NCBI RefSeq assembly: GCF_014274465.1
Contig: NZ_CP060394.1
Location: 6,200,001-6,264,000, forward strand
DNA: 64,000 nucleotides
Reading direction: 5' to 3'
DNA from: Alloacidobacterium dinghuense
Lineage (GTDB): Bacteria; Acidobacteriota; Terriglobia; Terriglobales; Acidobacteriaceae
Every line of letters begins with the position of its first letter. Within the stretch, counting starts at the first letter, position 1. Of the stretch, positions 7,348 through 16,373 are shown piece by piece. The translations under genes and the position numbers were made by a program. The notes under the pieces are model-generated. The model made no database searches. It was not told the DNA's origin and worked only from the letters and a program-made list of their open reading frames with translations.

Positions 7348-8411
7348 TGACGAAGCGGCTGAGTATTCTTCTACCGCTGTTGGGAGTGGTTTTGATTGCG
7401 GTGTGGGTTACGGTTTCGGCGCGGCGCGTGCCGCATGAGAATCCGCTCGCTGCGCCGCCGACCGCCCCGTATGAGAACTCGATTGCGGCAACGGGAATCG
7501 TTGAAGCTTCGGATCGAAACTACAATCTTGCGCCGCCGGTCTCGGGTCAGTTGAGTGCGCTGTATGTCAAGGAAAACGACATTGTGCATCGTGGTGACAA
7601 GCTGTACACGATCGATGATCGCGAGCAGCGCACCATCGTCGAGCAGGCAGACGCGAATGTCGCGAAGGCACGGGCGACGGTGCAGACGGCCCAGGCAGAT
7701 ATTTTTACGCAACAGGCAAATTTGAGCAGCGCCAAGGCTGCGGTGGATACGGCTAAGGCTACGTATGACGATGCGAGCCAGATTGCCGAGCGCAATGAGG
7801 GTCTGCACAAGGACGGCATCGTTTCCGACCAGGCGAATATGACGAGCACGAAGACGCGCGATGCCGACGAAGCGCGATGGAAGCAGGCCGAGGCGCAGCT
7901 CAAGCAGGCTGAAGCACAGCTGCATAATGCGGAGGCTTCGCTTACGGAACAGCAGGCGAATCTGCAGACGATGATTGCGACGCGCGATCAGCAGCGGGTG
8001 CTGCTGGAAAAGATGACGGTGAAGTCTCCGGCGGAGGGAAAGATTCTGCAGGTGAACAATCGCGTAGGCGAGTATCTGTCGAGCACGTCGGGCACATCGC
8101 CGGTGCTGTTTGGCGATACGGATTCGCTGATGGTGCGTGTGGATGTGGACGAGATCAATGCGTCGCATGTGCTGCCGGGGTCGACGGCGATGGCGATGCT
8201 GAAGGGCGATTCGACACGGCAGTTTCCCATGCAGTTTGTGCGGATTGTTCCTTACATGGTTCCGAAGGAGAATCTGACGGGATCGAATTCAGAGCGCGTG
8301 GATGTGCGAGTTTTGCAGCTTGAGTTTCGCTTTGAGCCGCCGCAGTTTCCTGTGTATGTGGGGCAACAGGTGGATGTGTTTATTCATTCGCCGGAACGGG
8401 TGGCGAATTAG
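7347..8411 (+). CDS. HlyD/DevB-family membrane fusion protein
   Basis: A 354-residue periplasmic adaptor. One N-terminal membrane anchor (about residues 6-25) is followed by a lipoyl half-motif (ATGIVEASDRNYNLAPPVSG), a long Ala/Gln/Glu-rich coiled coil (about residues 100-215, AQADIFTQQANLSSAK type), the second lipoyl half (KSPAEGKILQV) and a beta-barrel. It completes the tripartite exporter with the two preceding genes. ATG 7347 is chosen over GTG 7344 because AAGGAGAG lies 6 bp upstream. The substrate is unknown; DevBCA relatives export glycolipids and MacAB relatives export drugs or peptides. Confidence 0.85.
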   Translation: MTKRLSILLPLLGVVLIAVWVTVSARRVPHENPLAAPPTAPYENSIAATGIVEASDRNYNLAPPVSGQLSALYVKENDIVHRGDKLYTIDDREQRTIVEQADANVAKARATVQTAQADIFTQQANLSSAKAAVDTAKATYDDASQIAERNEGLHKDGIVSDQANMTSTKTRDADEARWKQAEAQLKQAEAQLHNAEASLTEQQANLQTMIATRDQQRVLLEKMTVKSPAEGKILQVNNRVGEYLSSTSGTSPVLFGDTDSLMVRVDVDEINASHVLPGSTAMAMLKGDSTRQFPMQFVRIVPYMVPKENLTGSNSERVDVRVLQLEFRFEPPQFPVYVGQQVDVFIHSPERVAN

Positions 8412-8440
8412 GTAGCGCTTTGCGCGGCTATGCTTTGAAG

Positions 8441-8470
8441 GCAGATCCTTCGCTTCGCTCAGGATGACAG
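8441..8470. repeat. GCAGATCCTTCGC...CAGGATGACA repeat
   Basis: GCAGATCCTTCGCTTCGCTC continuing AGGATGACAG. The arms ATCCT and AGGAT pair around a GC-rich loop. It lies between convergent genes and is preceded by GCGCTTTGCGCGGC, a small palindrome that also recurs at 556, 13240 and 14722. Confidence 0.75.
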
Positions 8471-8478
8471 CGTGGAAA

Positions 8479-9225
8479 TTAGTCTTCGATGACATTGGCG
8501 AAGAGGGCTTGGTCTTCGGTTAGTGGGCGCGGGCTTCGGGTGGCTACCAGCAGATAGCACTCGTCGTTCATGTACTTTTCGATGAAGTCGCGGACGCGCT
8601 CTAGCACTCCGCGTTGGGTGGTGTGCATTTTGAAGGCTTCGATCTTGCGCTCTTTCCACTGGCCTAGTTCGAGGGATAGGGAGTACGGGACGCGGGCCGT
8701 CGTTGCTCCTTCGTTTGAGTTGTAGACGGAGATCCAGGGCGTGCTGGCGTAATAGAGTTTTTGTGGCGCGTAAGGCTTGCCTGCGTTGGAGAAAAGTTGT
8801 CCGCGCCCGGCCCAGTGGAAAGCGGCGGTTGCGGCGAGCGAGGTGATGGTGTGGTCGCGATGTAGATTGACACCGCCATCGCCGCCGAAGGTGAGGACGA
8901 CCTGCGGGCGATACTTGCGGATCTTTTCGACGAGCATGCCGGTCAGCTCATAGAAGTTTTGCTGATCGAGTTTACCGTCAGGGTAGTTGAGGATTTCTGA
9001 GTGGGTGAGGTTGAGGAGCTTGCTGGCGGCGCAGAATTCGTCGCGGCGGAGCTGGGCAAGTTCTTCATCGCTGGTGGCGGCGCCGCGGAAGCTGCCGGCT
9101 GCGCCTTCGGTAAGGCAGATGACGCTGGTTTCGACTCCTTTATCGTGCGCCATGAGCAGCGCACCGCCGAATGCTCCGCTTTCGTCGTCGGGATGCGCGG
9201 TGAGGCACATCATGCGATAGGACAA
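8479..9225 (-). CDS. PIG-L/LmbE-family N-deacetylase
   Basis: A 249-residue zinc-dependent deacetylase of the family that includes MshB and BshB, which remove acetyl groups from GlcNAc conjugates. The HPDDE motif (about residues 11-15) carries the zinc His-Asp and the catalytic Asp, and NLHRDH supplies the second zinc His. I place the start at TTG 9225, since GGAGC lies 8 bp upstream and this gives the usual short lead before HPDDE; longer frames run to 9315. No partner gene shows whether it acts in bacillithiol synthesis or another pathway. The substrate cannot be told. Confidence 0.85.
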   Translation of the reverse strand: MSYRMMCLTAHPDDESGAFGGALLMAHDKGVETSVICLTEGAAGSFRGAATSDEELAQLRRDEFCAASKLLNLTHSEILNYPDGKLDQQNFYELTGMLVEKIRKYRPQVVLTFGGDGGVNLHRDHTITSLAATAAFHWAGRGQLFSNAGKPYAPQKLYYASTPWISVYNSNEGATTARVPYSLSLELGQWKERKIEAFKMHTTQRGVLERVRDFIEKYMNDECYLLVATRSPRPLTEDQALFANVIED

Positions 9226-9271
9226 ATGTGTAGCTCCTGTGGTGAGAACGCTGCTTTCAGTGTAGCGAATG

Positions 9272-10036
9272 CTATGCGGGCAGAACGGCGGCGGACGGGA
9301 CGTCGATGATTTCAATTTCGGGTGGCACGTCCCATGGCAGAGAGGTTTGCGCTACCGGGCGGAAGCTTTTGCGGTGGAGCGGCGTGGGGCCGTACTTGTC
9401 GAGCGCGGCGAGATGCGTGGGTGTGCTGTAGCCCTTGTGCGAGGCGAGTCCGTATTCGGGGTACTGATCGTGGAGTTCGCGCATGCGCTGGTCGCGGTAA
9501 ACCTTGGCGATGACGGATGCCGCCGCTATGGATATCGACAGCGAATCGCCATAGATGATGCTCGTTTGCGCGCAGGGGTGGTCGAGGCGGAGCGCGTCGA
9601 TGAGCAGGTGATCGGGTGCGGGGGCGAGCTTGAGGACGGCCTGGGTCATCGCGAGTTTTGACGCCTGGTAGATATTGATGCGGTCGATGGTGGCGGCGTC
9701 GACTTCTTCAATGGCGATGGCGATGGCTTTTTGCTCGACAATTTTCGCGAGGCGTTCGCGGTCTTCGCGCAGGAGTTGTTTCGAGTCGCGCAGGCCGCGG
9801 ATGCGGGTGCTCTCGGGCAGGATGACGGCTGCGGCTACGACGCAGCCGAATAAAGACCCTCGGCCTACTTCGTCTACTCCAGCAATGACGGTACAGCCCT
9901 GGGTGCGCGCGGCCTTCTCGTATTTGTTGCCGCAGACGAGCGAGCGCAGCATGCGCATTTTTCTGGTGGCGGCGGAGAGAGTTTCTTCCTCTGAAATTTC
10001 GTCGGGTTCCAGAGAGAATTTTGGCGCACGGGGCAT
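9272..10036 (-). CDS. rnhB: Ribonuclease HII
   Basis: A 255-residue enzyme that cleaves RNA in RNA-DNA hybrids and at single ribonucleotides. The four acidic catalytic residues are visible: D and E in GVDEVGRG, D in LLIDALRL and D in YGDSLSISIAAASVIAK. The start MPRAPKF at 10036 is preferred over 10159 because the upstream 41 codons are not family-like. The N-terminal 40 residues before the catalytic core and the short C-terminal tail are extra compared with the minimal enzyme. It belongs to the rplS-rnhB neighbourhood, here separated by a kinase on the other strand. Confidence 0.93.
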   Translation of the reverse strand: MPRAPKFSLEPDEISEEETLSAATRKMRMLRSLVCGNKYEKAARTQGCTVIAGVDEVGRGSLFGCVVAAAVILPESTRIRGLRDSKQLLREDRERLAKIVEQKAIAIAIEEVDAATIDRINIYQASKLAMTQAVLKLAPAPDHLLIDALRLDHPCAQTSIIYGDSLSISIAAASVIAKVYRDQRMRELHDQYPEYGLASHKGYSTPTHLAALDKYGPTPLHRKSFRPVAQTSLPWDVPPEIEIIDVPSAAVLPA

Positions 10037-10296
10037 TGAGTTGAGTTTATCGCTGGAGGCGTAGTGGATGGTGGTGGAAAAGTGGGTAAGTAGTCGAGAA
10101 TAGTCTAAGCCCGTATGCGTGCTTGTACAGTCGGCCGATTCGTAGCTGGCTCGCAACATTTGAAATTCAGCGCGTTATCTTCTGAGTAACGAGCTGCCTG
10201 ATTCTGTACGAATCCATCTCAGTTTGGCGTATGCTTACGTAGATATCCCCCAAAGTTATTCGGCCCTATGCGGTTGCCCGCTGAATCTGTCTCTCG

Positions 10297-12930
10297 ATGA
10301 CTGGTCTTCCACGCACTGGAGGCAGTTTGCCTGTGGCTGGGGACTTTCTGCGCGATTACGAGATTCTGGGGCGGGTGGGCGCAGGCGGCATGGGCGTAGT
10401 TTTGCAGGCGCGGGACATTAGGCTCCACCGCGTTGTCGCGCTCAAGTTCCTTCCACACGACATGTATGGCGGCGAGGCCGACAAGGAAAGCCTGCTGAAA
10501 GAAGCGCGCGCGATTTCTGCGCTTGACCATCCGAATATCTGCACTGTGTATGGGCTGGAGGAGAACGAAGACGGCCAACTCTTTATGGCGATGGCCTACT
10601 ACGATGGTGGGACGCTGGCGGGGAAGATTGCCAACGGGCCGATTTCGCTGTCTGAGGCAGTTGAGCTTCTGCGCGGCATTGTTTCCGGTTTGGGTGCGGC
10701 GCATGCGCACAATATTCTGCATCGCGATATCAAGCCGTCGAATATTTTGCTGACGCGGAAGGGTGTTCCGAAGATTGTGGACTTCGGGCTGTCACGAGCG
10801 ATCAGCGGTGATAGCCGAACGCTGAGCCTGACGATTTCGGGAACTGCAGCTTATATGTCGCCTGAGCAATTGTGCGGCGAGGCAATCGACCAGCGGGCAG
10901 ACATCTGGGCGATCGGCGTGACGGCGGTGGAGATACTGAGCGGACATCATCCGTTCCGGCGCGATACACTGCCTGCGGTTGCTCACAGTATTTGCGTCGA
11001 TCCGCCGGAGATTCCTGGTGATCTGCCGCTGAGCTTGCAGCGGATTCTCTATAGGTGTCTGGCGAAGACCCCTGAGCTTCGTTATTTGAGTTGCGAGGAA
11101 TTGCTGCAGGATTTGGCGGCTCTGGATCCGGGATCTATTTCTGGGTCTGGGGGTGCCGTCGACACTGCGTCTTTGCACCCGCCGAAGGTGTCACAGAGGA
11201 AGGCTCTCAGTAACGCGGTTGCCGCGGCTTCGGGTGGCGTGGTGCGCGAGTCTTCGCGCAAGGGGTGGGTGGTTGCGGGTGCGGCTCTACTGCTGCTGGT
11301 GCTGGCGGTGATTGTTTTTCCTGTGCCGCGCGAGCATGTGCGCGGGCTTCTCTTTGGGCCGAAGGAAAAGCATATTGCAGTGCTTCCGTTTGATAGCGGT
11401 GATGCTGCAACGGCTCCCCTGGCTGCGGGGCTGATGGACAGCATGACGGCTGCGCTTTCGAATCTGGATGCAGGCGGGCAGTCGTTGTGGGTGATTCCGG
11501 CAGCGGTGGTTCGCAGCGGGAACTTGAGTGATCCGGTTGCGGCCTATAAGCAGCTGGGCGCGACGCTGGTGGTGAAAGGCAAGCTTGAGCGCGATGGGCA
11601 GCGTGTGGCGATTGATCTCGACCTGATCAATGCAGAGACGCTGCGGCAGGTCGGGGCGGTGTCGGCTGCGAACGAGAATGGCGATCTGGCTGCGGCTGAG
11701 GAGGATGCGGTGACGCAGCTAGGGCATTTGCTCAATGTTTCGGGTGGTCGCGATGCTGTGGCGCGGTCGGGCAGCAGCAGCGTGCCGGCGGCGTACGATC
11801 TATATCTCGAAGCGCTGAGTTATTTGCAGAGATTCGATAAGCCGCAAAATCTGGACCTGGCGGTGGATCGGTTGCAGAAGGCGATTGCGCAGGATCCGGA
11901 GTTTGCGCTGGCGTATGCGAAGCTGGGTGAGGCCTATCGGCTGAAGTACAAGGCTGGCAGGGATCCGAAGTGGATGCAGGAAGCGCTCGAGAATTGCGAG
12001 CGGGCGCTGAAACTGAATCCGGAATTGCCGAGCGCATATGTGACGCTTGGATCGCTGCATACGCTGACGGGTCACAACGAACTGGCGTTGGCGGAATTTC
12101 AGAAAGCGGCTGCGCTGGATGCGCGCAATGCGGACGCGGCGATTGGAGTGGCGTGGTCGTATGAGCAGGCGGCCCGGCTGGATGAGGCAGAGGCGGAGTA
12201 TAAGCGCGCTGCAGCGCTGAATGCGAGCGACTGGTCGAATCGGAATGAGCTGGCGCTGTTTTACGACCGGCACGGGCGCTATGCGGATGCGATCGAGCAG
12301 GTGAAGCAGGCGATTGCTTCGAGCCCGGATAATCCGATGCTGTATTTCAACCTTGGCGGCTTTTACTTGGACAGCGGGAATGCTGCGTGGTTTCCGCTGG
12401 CGGAAGATGCGTTGAGGAAGTCGCTGGCGCTGGCGGCGACGAATGGCGCATATGGCAATCTGGCGATGCTGTATTTGCACGAGAAGCGATATGCGGAGGC
12501 TGCGGCGGCGAGCGAGAAGGCGATCGCCCTTGATACGCAGCAGATCCTTTCGTGGCGGTTTGCGGAGCTAGCGTATCGGTGGCTGGGGAATCGGCAGAGG
12601 GCGGATGCGGCTCTGAATCAGATTGAAAATGTGGCGCGCGCGCAGACGGCGATGAATCCCAGGAACGCTCAGGATCAGTCGTGGCTGGGGCTGGCCTATG
12701 CGAAGAAAGGGCTGTGCGGGCAGGCGAATCCGCATATCGATGCGGCGCTTTCGCTTGCGCCGGGTGATTCTCAAGTAGTTGTAAATGCAGTGGAGGCATA
12801 TAATCTCTGCGCGGATGAAACCAGTGCAGAGAAGCTGATAAAAAAAGCACGCCAGAATGGCGTTTCATTCGCGGACTTGCAACTTGACCCAGATATGCAG
12901 TCGCTGCTGGCCAGAGTAAAGGCCCATTAG
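10297..12930 (+). CDS. Membrane Ser/Thr protein kinase with TolB/FlgO-like region and TPR tail
   Basis: An 877-residue receptor-type kinase. The cytoplasmic kinase domain (about residues 18-275) is intact: glycine loop GRVGAGGMG, ATP lysine K50, HRDIKPSN at 142-149, DFG at 162-164 and a SPEQ activation segment. A Pro/Ser linker leads to one membrane helix (about 324-343). Outside lies a region starting HIAVLPFDSGD, like the TolB/FlgO-related domain often fused to kinases and adenylate cyclases. From about residue 495 there are at least seven TPR-like repeats, for example AYVTLGSLHTLTGHNELALA. Such kinase-TPR fusions are common in Acidobacteria. Signal and target are unknown. Confidence 0.93.
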   Translation: MTGLPRTGGSLPVAGDFLRDYEILGRVGAGGMGVVLQARDIRLHRVVALKFLPHDMYGGEADKESLLKEARAISALDHPNICTVYGLEENEDGQLFMAMAYYDGGTLAGKIANGPISLSEAVELLRGIVSGLGAAHAHNILHRDIKPSNILLTRKGVPKIVDFGLSRAISGDSRTLSLTISGTAAYMSPEQLCGEAIDQRADIWAIGVTAVEILSGHHPFRRDTLPAVAHSICVDPPEIPGDLPLSLQRILYRCLAKTPELRYLSCEELLQDLAALDPGSISGSGGAVDTASLHPPKVSQRKALSNAVAAASGGVVRESSRKGWVVAGAALLLLVLAVIVFPVPREHVRGLLFGPKEKHIAVLPFDSGDAATAPLAAGLMDSMTAALSNLDAGGQSLWVIPAAVVRSGNLSDPVAAYKQLGATLVVKGKLERDGQRVAIDLDLINAETLRQVGAVSAANENGDLAAAEEDAVTQLGHLLNVSGGRDAVARSGSSSVPAAYDLYLEALSYLQRFDKPQNLDLAVDRLQKAIAQDPEFALAYAKLGEAYRLKYKAGRDPKWMQEALENCERALKLNPELPSAYVTLGSLHTLTGHNELALAEFQKAAALDARNADAAIGVAWSYEQAARLDEAEAEYKRAAALNASDWSNRNELALFYDRHGRYADAIEQVKQAIASSPDNPMLYFNLGGFYLDSGNAAWFPLAEDALRKSLALAATNGAYGNLAMLYLHEKRYAEAAAASEKAIALDTQQILSWRFAELAYRWLGNRQRADAALNQIENVARAQTAMNPRNAQDQSWLGLAYAKKGLCGQANPHIDAALSLAPGDSQVVVNAVEAYNLCADETSAEKLIKKARQNGVSFADLQLDPDMQSLLARVKAH

Positions 12931-12963
12931 TTGCTGCCACAACCAAGGTTTTCGGGGGAAGAA

Positions 12964-13122
12964 ATGAATAATCCGAATGAGCAGTTGAATGAGCAGGAAT
13001 CCGAGTCTTTGTTCGGCCAGGCAGAGCCTGAGATTGAGTTCGAAATGAATGCGGGATTCGCGAGCCGTAGTATTACCGGGGGGAAAGGACCTGGGGTGGT
13101 CAGCGAAGGCGAGAGCGAATAG
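12964..13122 (+). CDS. Small acidic protein of unknown function
   Basis: A 52-codon frame starting MNNPNEQLNEQESESLFGQA, 33 bp after the kinase stop. GGGGGAAG precedes the ATG at proper spacing. The product is rich in Glu, Asn and Gln and ends in a Gly-rich stretch (SRSITGGKGPGVVSEGESE). It has no membrane segment. Position and ribosome site suggest cotranslation with the kinase. I recognise no family; it could be a kinase substrate or simply a chance frame. Confidence 0.45.
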   Translation: MNNPNEQLNEQESESLFGQAEPEIEFEMNAGFASRSITGGKGPGVVSEGESE

Positions 13123-13290
13123 CTGAGGCTGTTTCGCGAGAAGAAGATTGAATTCTGATTTGCGCCTCGGCAGCAAGGTACGCCGTCTTCGACCGCGATT
13201 TTTCCGCGGGGGTCGAAGTTCCCGGCTTTATACATGCAGGTGCTTTGCGCCTCTTTTGGTTTGTTATGGCTTGTTTGGAGACTGTGCTTT

Positions 13291-13323
13291 CCCACCCTTT
13301 GCTTCGCAAAGGATGGGGCACCC
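13291..13323. repeat. CCCACCCTTT...GGATGGGGCACCC palindrome
   Basis: CCCACCCTTTGC (13291-13302) pairs with GCAAAGGATGGG (13306-13317) with one mismatch, then GCACCC. Related copies lie at 24263 and 37735. Confidence 0.75.
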
Positions 13324-13396
13324 GGCAGATTGCTCACGAGGAAAATGCGTATATCGGCTGGTCTTATCTGTATCACTAGAAACGAGGTGTAGAAAA

Positions 13397-13425
13397 GCAG
13401 ATCCTTCGCTACGCTCAGGATGTCA
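13397..13425. repeat. GCAGATCCTTCGC...CAGGATGACA repeat
   Basis: GCAGATCCTTCGCTACGCTC followed by AGGATGTCA, nearly identical to the copies at 8441 and 14757. Confidence 0.75.
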
Positions 13426-13451
13426 ACTTTATTGCCTGCCATCTACTACCA

Positions 13452-13484
13452 AACAAAACCCCGGCTTTTGGCCGGGGCTTTGTT
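13452..13484. terminator. Bidirectional terminator serving rplS
   Basis: CCCCGGC (13459-13465) pairs with GCCGGGG (13471-13477). On the minus strand the stem is followed by TTTTGTTT, fitting the end of the rpsP-rplS operon. On the plus strand CTTTGTTT follows, so it can also stop transcription from the kinase side. Confidence 0.85.
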
Positions 13485-13502
13485 TAGTAGCTGTGGGAAG
13501 GC

Positions 13503-13856
13503 TTAGGTGCGCTCGACTTCTTTGAGGCGGGCGGCTTTGCCGCGGAGTCCGCGAAGGTAGAAGAGCTTGGCGCGGCGCACCTTGGCGCTGCGGATTGTCT
13601 CGACCTTGTCGACGACCTTGGAGTTTAAGGGGAAGATGCGCTCGACACCCTGGCCGAAGCTCATTTTGCGGACGGTGAAGCTGCCCTGCGGGCCATTCTT
13701 GCGGGCAATCACGATGCCTTCAAATGCCTGGAGGCGCTCTTTATCGCCTTCCTTGATCTTGACCTGCACGCGCACTGTGTCGCCGGGGACGAAGGGAGGC
13801 AGGTCCGTGCGGTTCAACTTCTCGGCAAGGCGCTGCATGACTGGATGAATAGACAT
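13503..13856 (-). CDS. rplS: 50S ribosomal protein L19
   Basis: A 117-residue ribosomal protein at the 30S-50S interface. It shows the family pattern: [48 protein letters not shown] and a basic tail. The start [10 protein letters not shown] at 13856 has AGGAAAG just upstream and is preferred over 13871. It is the last gene of the rpsP-khpA-rimM-trmD-rplS operon and is followed by a strong terminator. Confidence 0.97.
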   Translation of the reverse strand: MSIHPVMQRLAEKLNRTDLPPFVPGDTVRVQVKIKEGDKERLQAFEGIVIARKNGPQGSFTVRKMSFGQGVERIFPLNSKVVDKVETIRSAKVRRAKLFYLRGLRGKAARLKEVERT

Positions 13857-13902
13857 TGTTCTTTCCTGCAATTGATTTCAGAACTTTTAGTTTACATGAA
13901 AA

Positions 13903-14715
13903 TCAGGATTTTTGCTGGTTGAGTGCTGTGAGAAATGCGCGGTCTTCCCGCGTCAAATCAGCATTTTCGAGCAGGTCAGGGCGGTTGCGCCATGTCTTTT
14001 CCAAAGCGCGTTCGCGGCGCCAACGGCGGATCTGGTCGTGGTTGCCGCCGCTGAGGACTTCGGGGATGGCAAGGCCGCGGAATTCGGCGGGGCGGGTGTA
14101 GTGGGGATAATCCAAAAGCCCTCCAGAACCGTGGGTGGAGCGGGGTGGGCCGTCTTCGCTTTCGGGGAAAATATGGTCGGGCTGGCCGAAGCTTTCGTAA
14201 GCGCTGGAGGCCTCGTTGCCGAGGACGCCGGGGATGAGTCGCATGGTGGCGTCGAGAACGATGGCGGCGGCGAGTTCGCCTCCGGAGAGGACGTAGTCGC
14301 CAATCGAAAGTTCACGGTCGCAGAAGAGTTCGTTCACGCGTTCGTCGACGCCTTCGTAGCGTCCGCAGATGAGGGCTACGCGGTCGAGCGTTGCGAGTTC
14401 GCGGGCGGTGGATTGAGTGAAACGCGCGCCTTGCGCGGAGAGCAGGATGATGGTTTCGCTTTGCAGGTTGCGGTCTGTTTTTGGGGCGACGTTCAGGGAT
14501 TCGATGGCTTCCGCCAGCGGTTCGGGCTTGAGGACCATGCCTTCGCCTCCGCCGAAAGGGCGATCGTCGACGGTGCGGTGGCGGTCATGGGCGAAGTCGC
14601 GGAGGTTGTGGGTATGGACGGTCAGCAGCTTCGAGGCGAGGGCTCGTTTGAGCACACCGTGGGCGAGGATGCTCGAGAAGAAGTCGGGGAAGATGGTGAT
14701 GATGTCGAACTGCAT
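13903..14715 (-). CDS. trmD: tRNA (guanine37-N1)-methyltransferase
   Basis: A 270-residue SPOUT methyltransferase that makes m1G37 in tRNA and guards against frameshifting. It begins with the family N-terminus MQFDIITIFPDFF, contains GGEGMVLKPEPL, and has the knotted SAM site (ALICGRYEGVDERVNE, then ELSIGDYVLSGGELAA). Length is slightly above the usual 240-250 because of a C-terminal extension. It sits between rimM and rplS as in most bacteria, separated from rimM by a dispersed repeat. Confidence 0.97.
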   Translation of the reverse strand: MQFDIITIFPDFFSSILAHGVLKRALASKLLTVHTHNLRDFAHDRHRTVDDRPFGGGEGMVLKPEPLAEAIESLNVAPKTDRNLQSETIILLSAQGARFTQSTARELATLDRVALICGRYEGVDERVNELFCDRELSIGDYVLSGGELAAAIVLDATMRLIPGVLGNEASSAYESFGQPDHIFPESEDGPPRSTHGSGGLLDYPHYTRPAEFRGLAIPEVLSGGNHDQIRRWRRERALEKTWRNRPDLLENADLTREDRAFLTALNQQKS

Positions 14716-14756
14716 TAATGTGGGGCGCTTTGCGCCATCTTTAAAGATAAGATAAA

Positions 14757-14785
14757 GCAGATCCTTCGCTGCGCTCAGGATGACA
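14757..14785. repeat. GCAGATCCTTCGC...CAGGATGACA repeat
   Basis: GCAGATCCTTCGCTGCGCTC followed by AGGATGACA, inside the trmD-rimM spacer. Since both genes should be cotranscribed, this copy is carried in the operon mRNA, where it can form a hairpin. Confidence 0.75.
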
Positions 14786-14787
14786 CC

Positions 14788-15360
14788 CTATTTAGTTGTA
14801 TCGTCGTTAGGTGTGCCATCGTTTATGGTGAGGAGCCCATCAGGGAGGGACATTTCTATGCGCTTTTGTTCGATGTCGACTTTGCGCAGGTAGGCTTTTG
14901 CGAAGGGGATGAGTAACTCCTCTTTTTTCCCGGTCTCGACTACGAGCAGCGGCGTGCTGCTGGTTTCGCGGTCGACGGCGGTGATGGGGCCTATGTCTCT
15001 GGCGCCGGATGGGCCGACATCTATGATGTGGCAGCCGATCAGGTCGTCGATGTATATGGAGTCGTCTTCGAGCGGTGCGCGCTGATCGCGAGGGATGGCT
15101 ACGTCGAGATTGCGCAAGGATTCGGCGTCGGAGATCGAGTCGATTCCGGCGAATTTGAGAACGACGCGGCCTTTGTGCAGCCAGTGCTCTTCAAGCTCGA
15201 TGGGGCGCGATGATTTTCCATCGGGTGAGAGCAGAAAAAGATGGCGGCGTTCGGCGAAGCGCTCTGGGAAGTCGGTAAGGATGTCGGCGATGAGTTCGCC
15301 CTCCCGGCCCTGGGGGCGGACGAGGTGGGCAACGAGCACCCATGACTGTTCACTGGTCAT
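14788..15360 (-). CDS. rimM: Ribosome maturation factor RimM
   Basis: A 190-residue two-domain protein that helps mature the 30S head through S19. The N-terminal RimM barrel starts WVLVAHLVRPQGREGELIAD, and the C-terminal PRC-barrel includes IYIDDLIGCHI and LLIPFAKAYLRKVD, the latter typical of the family end (IPF...V..VD). Its place in the rpsP operon supports the call. Confidence 0.94.
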   Translation of the reverse strand: MTSEQSWVLVAHLVRPQGREGELIADILTDFPERFAERRHLFLLSPDGKSSRPIELEEHWLHKGRVVLKFAGIDSISDAESLRNLDVAIPRDQRAPLEDDSIYIDDLIGCHIIDVGPSGARDIGPITAVDRETSSTPLLVVETGKKEELLIPFAKAYLRKVDIEQKRIEMSLPDGLLTINDGTPNDDTTK

Positions 15361-15530
15361 TGGAAGCGATTGTACTGGCAGTGTCCCTTAGTCATCCTAG
15401 CCCGGAGGAAAAGGTAACTTCTGATTGGTTACCCAGGGAGAAAGACAGGCAAAGAGCCGCTTTCTTTACGCAAATCTATTCTTAGACGGTTTATGTCCGG
15501 GAGGGGGGACCAGCTGTCGGCCGGGCGACG

Positions 15531-15818
15531 CTACTCGCCGGGGATCTGCTTATCCAGATGCTCTTCGAGGATATCGAGCGTATATCGATGGTGGTGCTTC
15601 ATGCTGACGGCACCCAAGATCGTGCGCATGGAACGCGCTGTACGTCCTTGTTTCCCAATGACTTTGCCAACATCTCCCGGAGCAACACGCAGCCGCAGCA
15701 CCGTACTTTCCTCACGGTCCACTGCTTCAACGATTACCGCCTTCGGGTCATCCACCAGAGCCTTCGCGATCTCGGTGACTAATTCCTGCATATTGTCAGG
15801 CATTTGATCGTGCGTCAT
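15531..15818 (-). CDS. khpA: KH-domain RNA-binding protein KhpA
   Basis: A 95-residue single KH-domain protein. The domain covers about residues 35-80 with the RNA-binding loop VIGKQGRTARSMR. KhpA pairs with KhpB/Jag in other bacteria and affects cell size and sRNA use. It lies between rpsP and rimM as in many phyla. The C-terminal tail HHHRYTLDILEEHLDKQIP is an acidic extension. Confidence 0.92.
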   Translation of the reverse strand: MTHDQMPDNMQELVTEIAKALVDDPKAVIVEAVDREESTVLRLRVAPGDVGKVIGKQGRTARSMRTILGAVSMKHHHRYTLDILEEHLDKQIPGE

Positions 15819-15975
15819 TCAACCCCCCATTGAGTACACGCTTGCTGTCTCTCGGGTTGGCCAATACTAACAGCAAGCCGAGGGGGGATGACAGTGCTTT
15901 CTGGTGTCCTGTTTTCGCGTTACTTCCGGAACTTCAAAGGAGATAACTCGCTTGAGGAAAGCCGAAAGAATGAGT

Positions 15976-15993
15976 GCCCGGAGGTGTCCGGGC
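15976..15993 (-). terminator. Hairpin between rpsP and khpA (possible attenuator)
   Basis: GCCCGGA and TCCGGGC form a perfect 7-bp stem around a 4-nt loop, 9 bp after the rpsP stop. No strong T run follows, so it is more likely an mRNA stability or partial attenuation element than a full terminator. Confidence 0.5.
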
Positions 15994-16002
15994 GGATACT
16001 GC

Positions 16003-16251
16003 TCAGGCCGCCGGAGTGGCAGCCGGAGTCTTGAGCAGCTTGGCAACCGTGTCGGAAAGCTGAGCACCTTTTCCCGTCCAGTAGTCGATGCGCTCGCGCT
16101 TGAGATCGACGGTGGCCGGGCTGGTGCGGGGATTGTAGGTTCCCACGACTTCGACGGAGCGGCCGTTGCGGGAGCGGTCCTTTTCAATGACGACGACACG
16201 GTAATACGGCTGCTTGCGGGCGCCAAAACGCGCCAAACGAATCATCAGCAC
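16003..16251 (-). CDS. rpsP: 30S ribosomal protein S16
   Basis: An 82-residue S16 with the family core MIRLARFGARKQPYYRVVV, GTYNPRTSP and IDYWTGKGAQLSDTV. The tail is Ala/Pro-rich. GTG 16251 is taken as the start because AGGA lies about 11 bp upstream; the ATG six bases later has less suitable spacing. It is the first gene of the translation operon running leftwards to rplS. Confidence 0.95.
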   Translation of the reverse strand: MLMIRLARFGARKQPYYRVVVIEKDRSRNGRSVEVVGTYNPRTSPATVDLKRERIDYWTGKGAQLSDTVAKLLKTPAATPAA

Positions 16252-16373
16252 AGGTAAATATTCCTTTCAATCCTGGTTGTTGGTGAGGGATGTTTTAAGA
16301 GGCGGCAGCGACAGGCGCGGGCACACACAAACCCCAACGCTTAAGTATAGCAGGGATCGAGAACGATTGGAGC

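Larger units (their letters stand above)
13123..13502. other. Repeat-rich intergenic region
   Basis: A 380-bp gap between convergent genes. It holds GCTTTGCGCC near 13240, the CCCACCC palindrome at 13291, the GCAGATCC repeat at 13397 and the terminator at 13452. No gene is supported. Confidence 0.7.

Noticed and set aside
13912-14718. Plus-strand open frame of 268 codons
   Set aside because: Exact antisense shadow of trmD; Gly/Val/Glu-rich and featureless.
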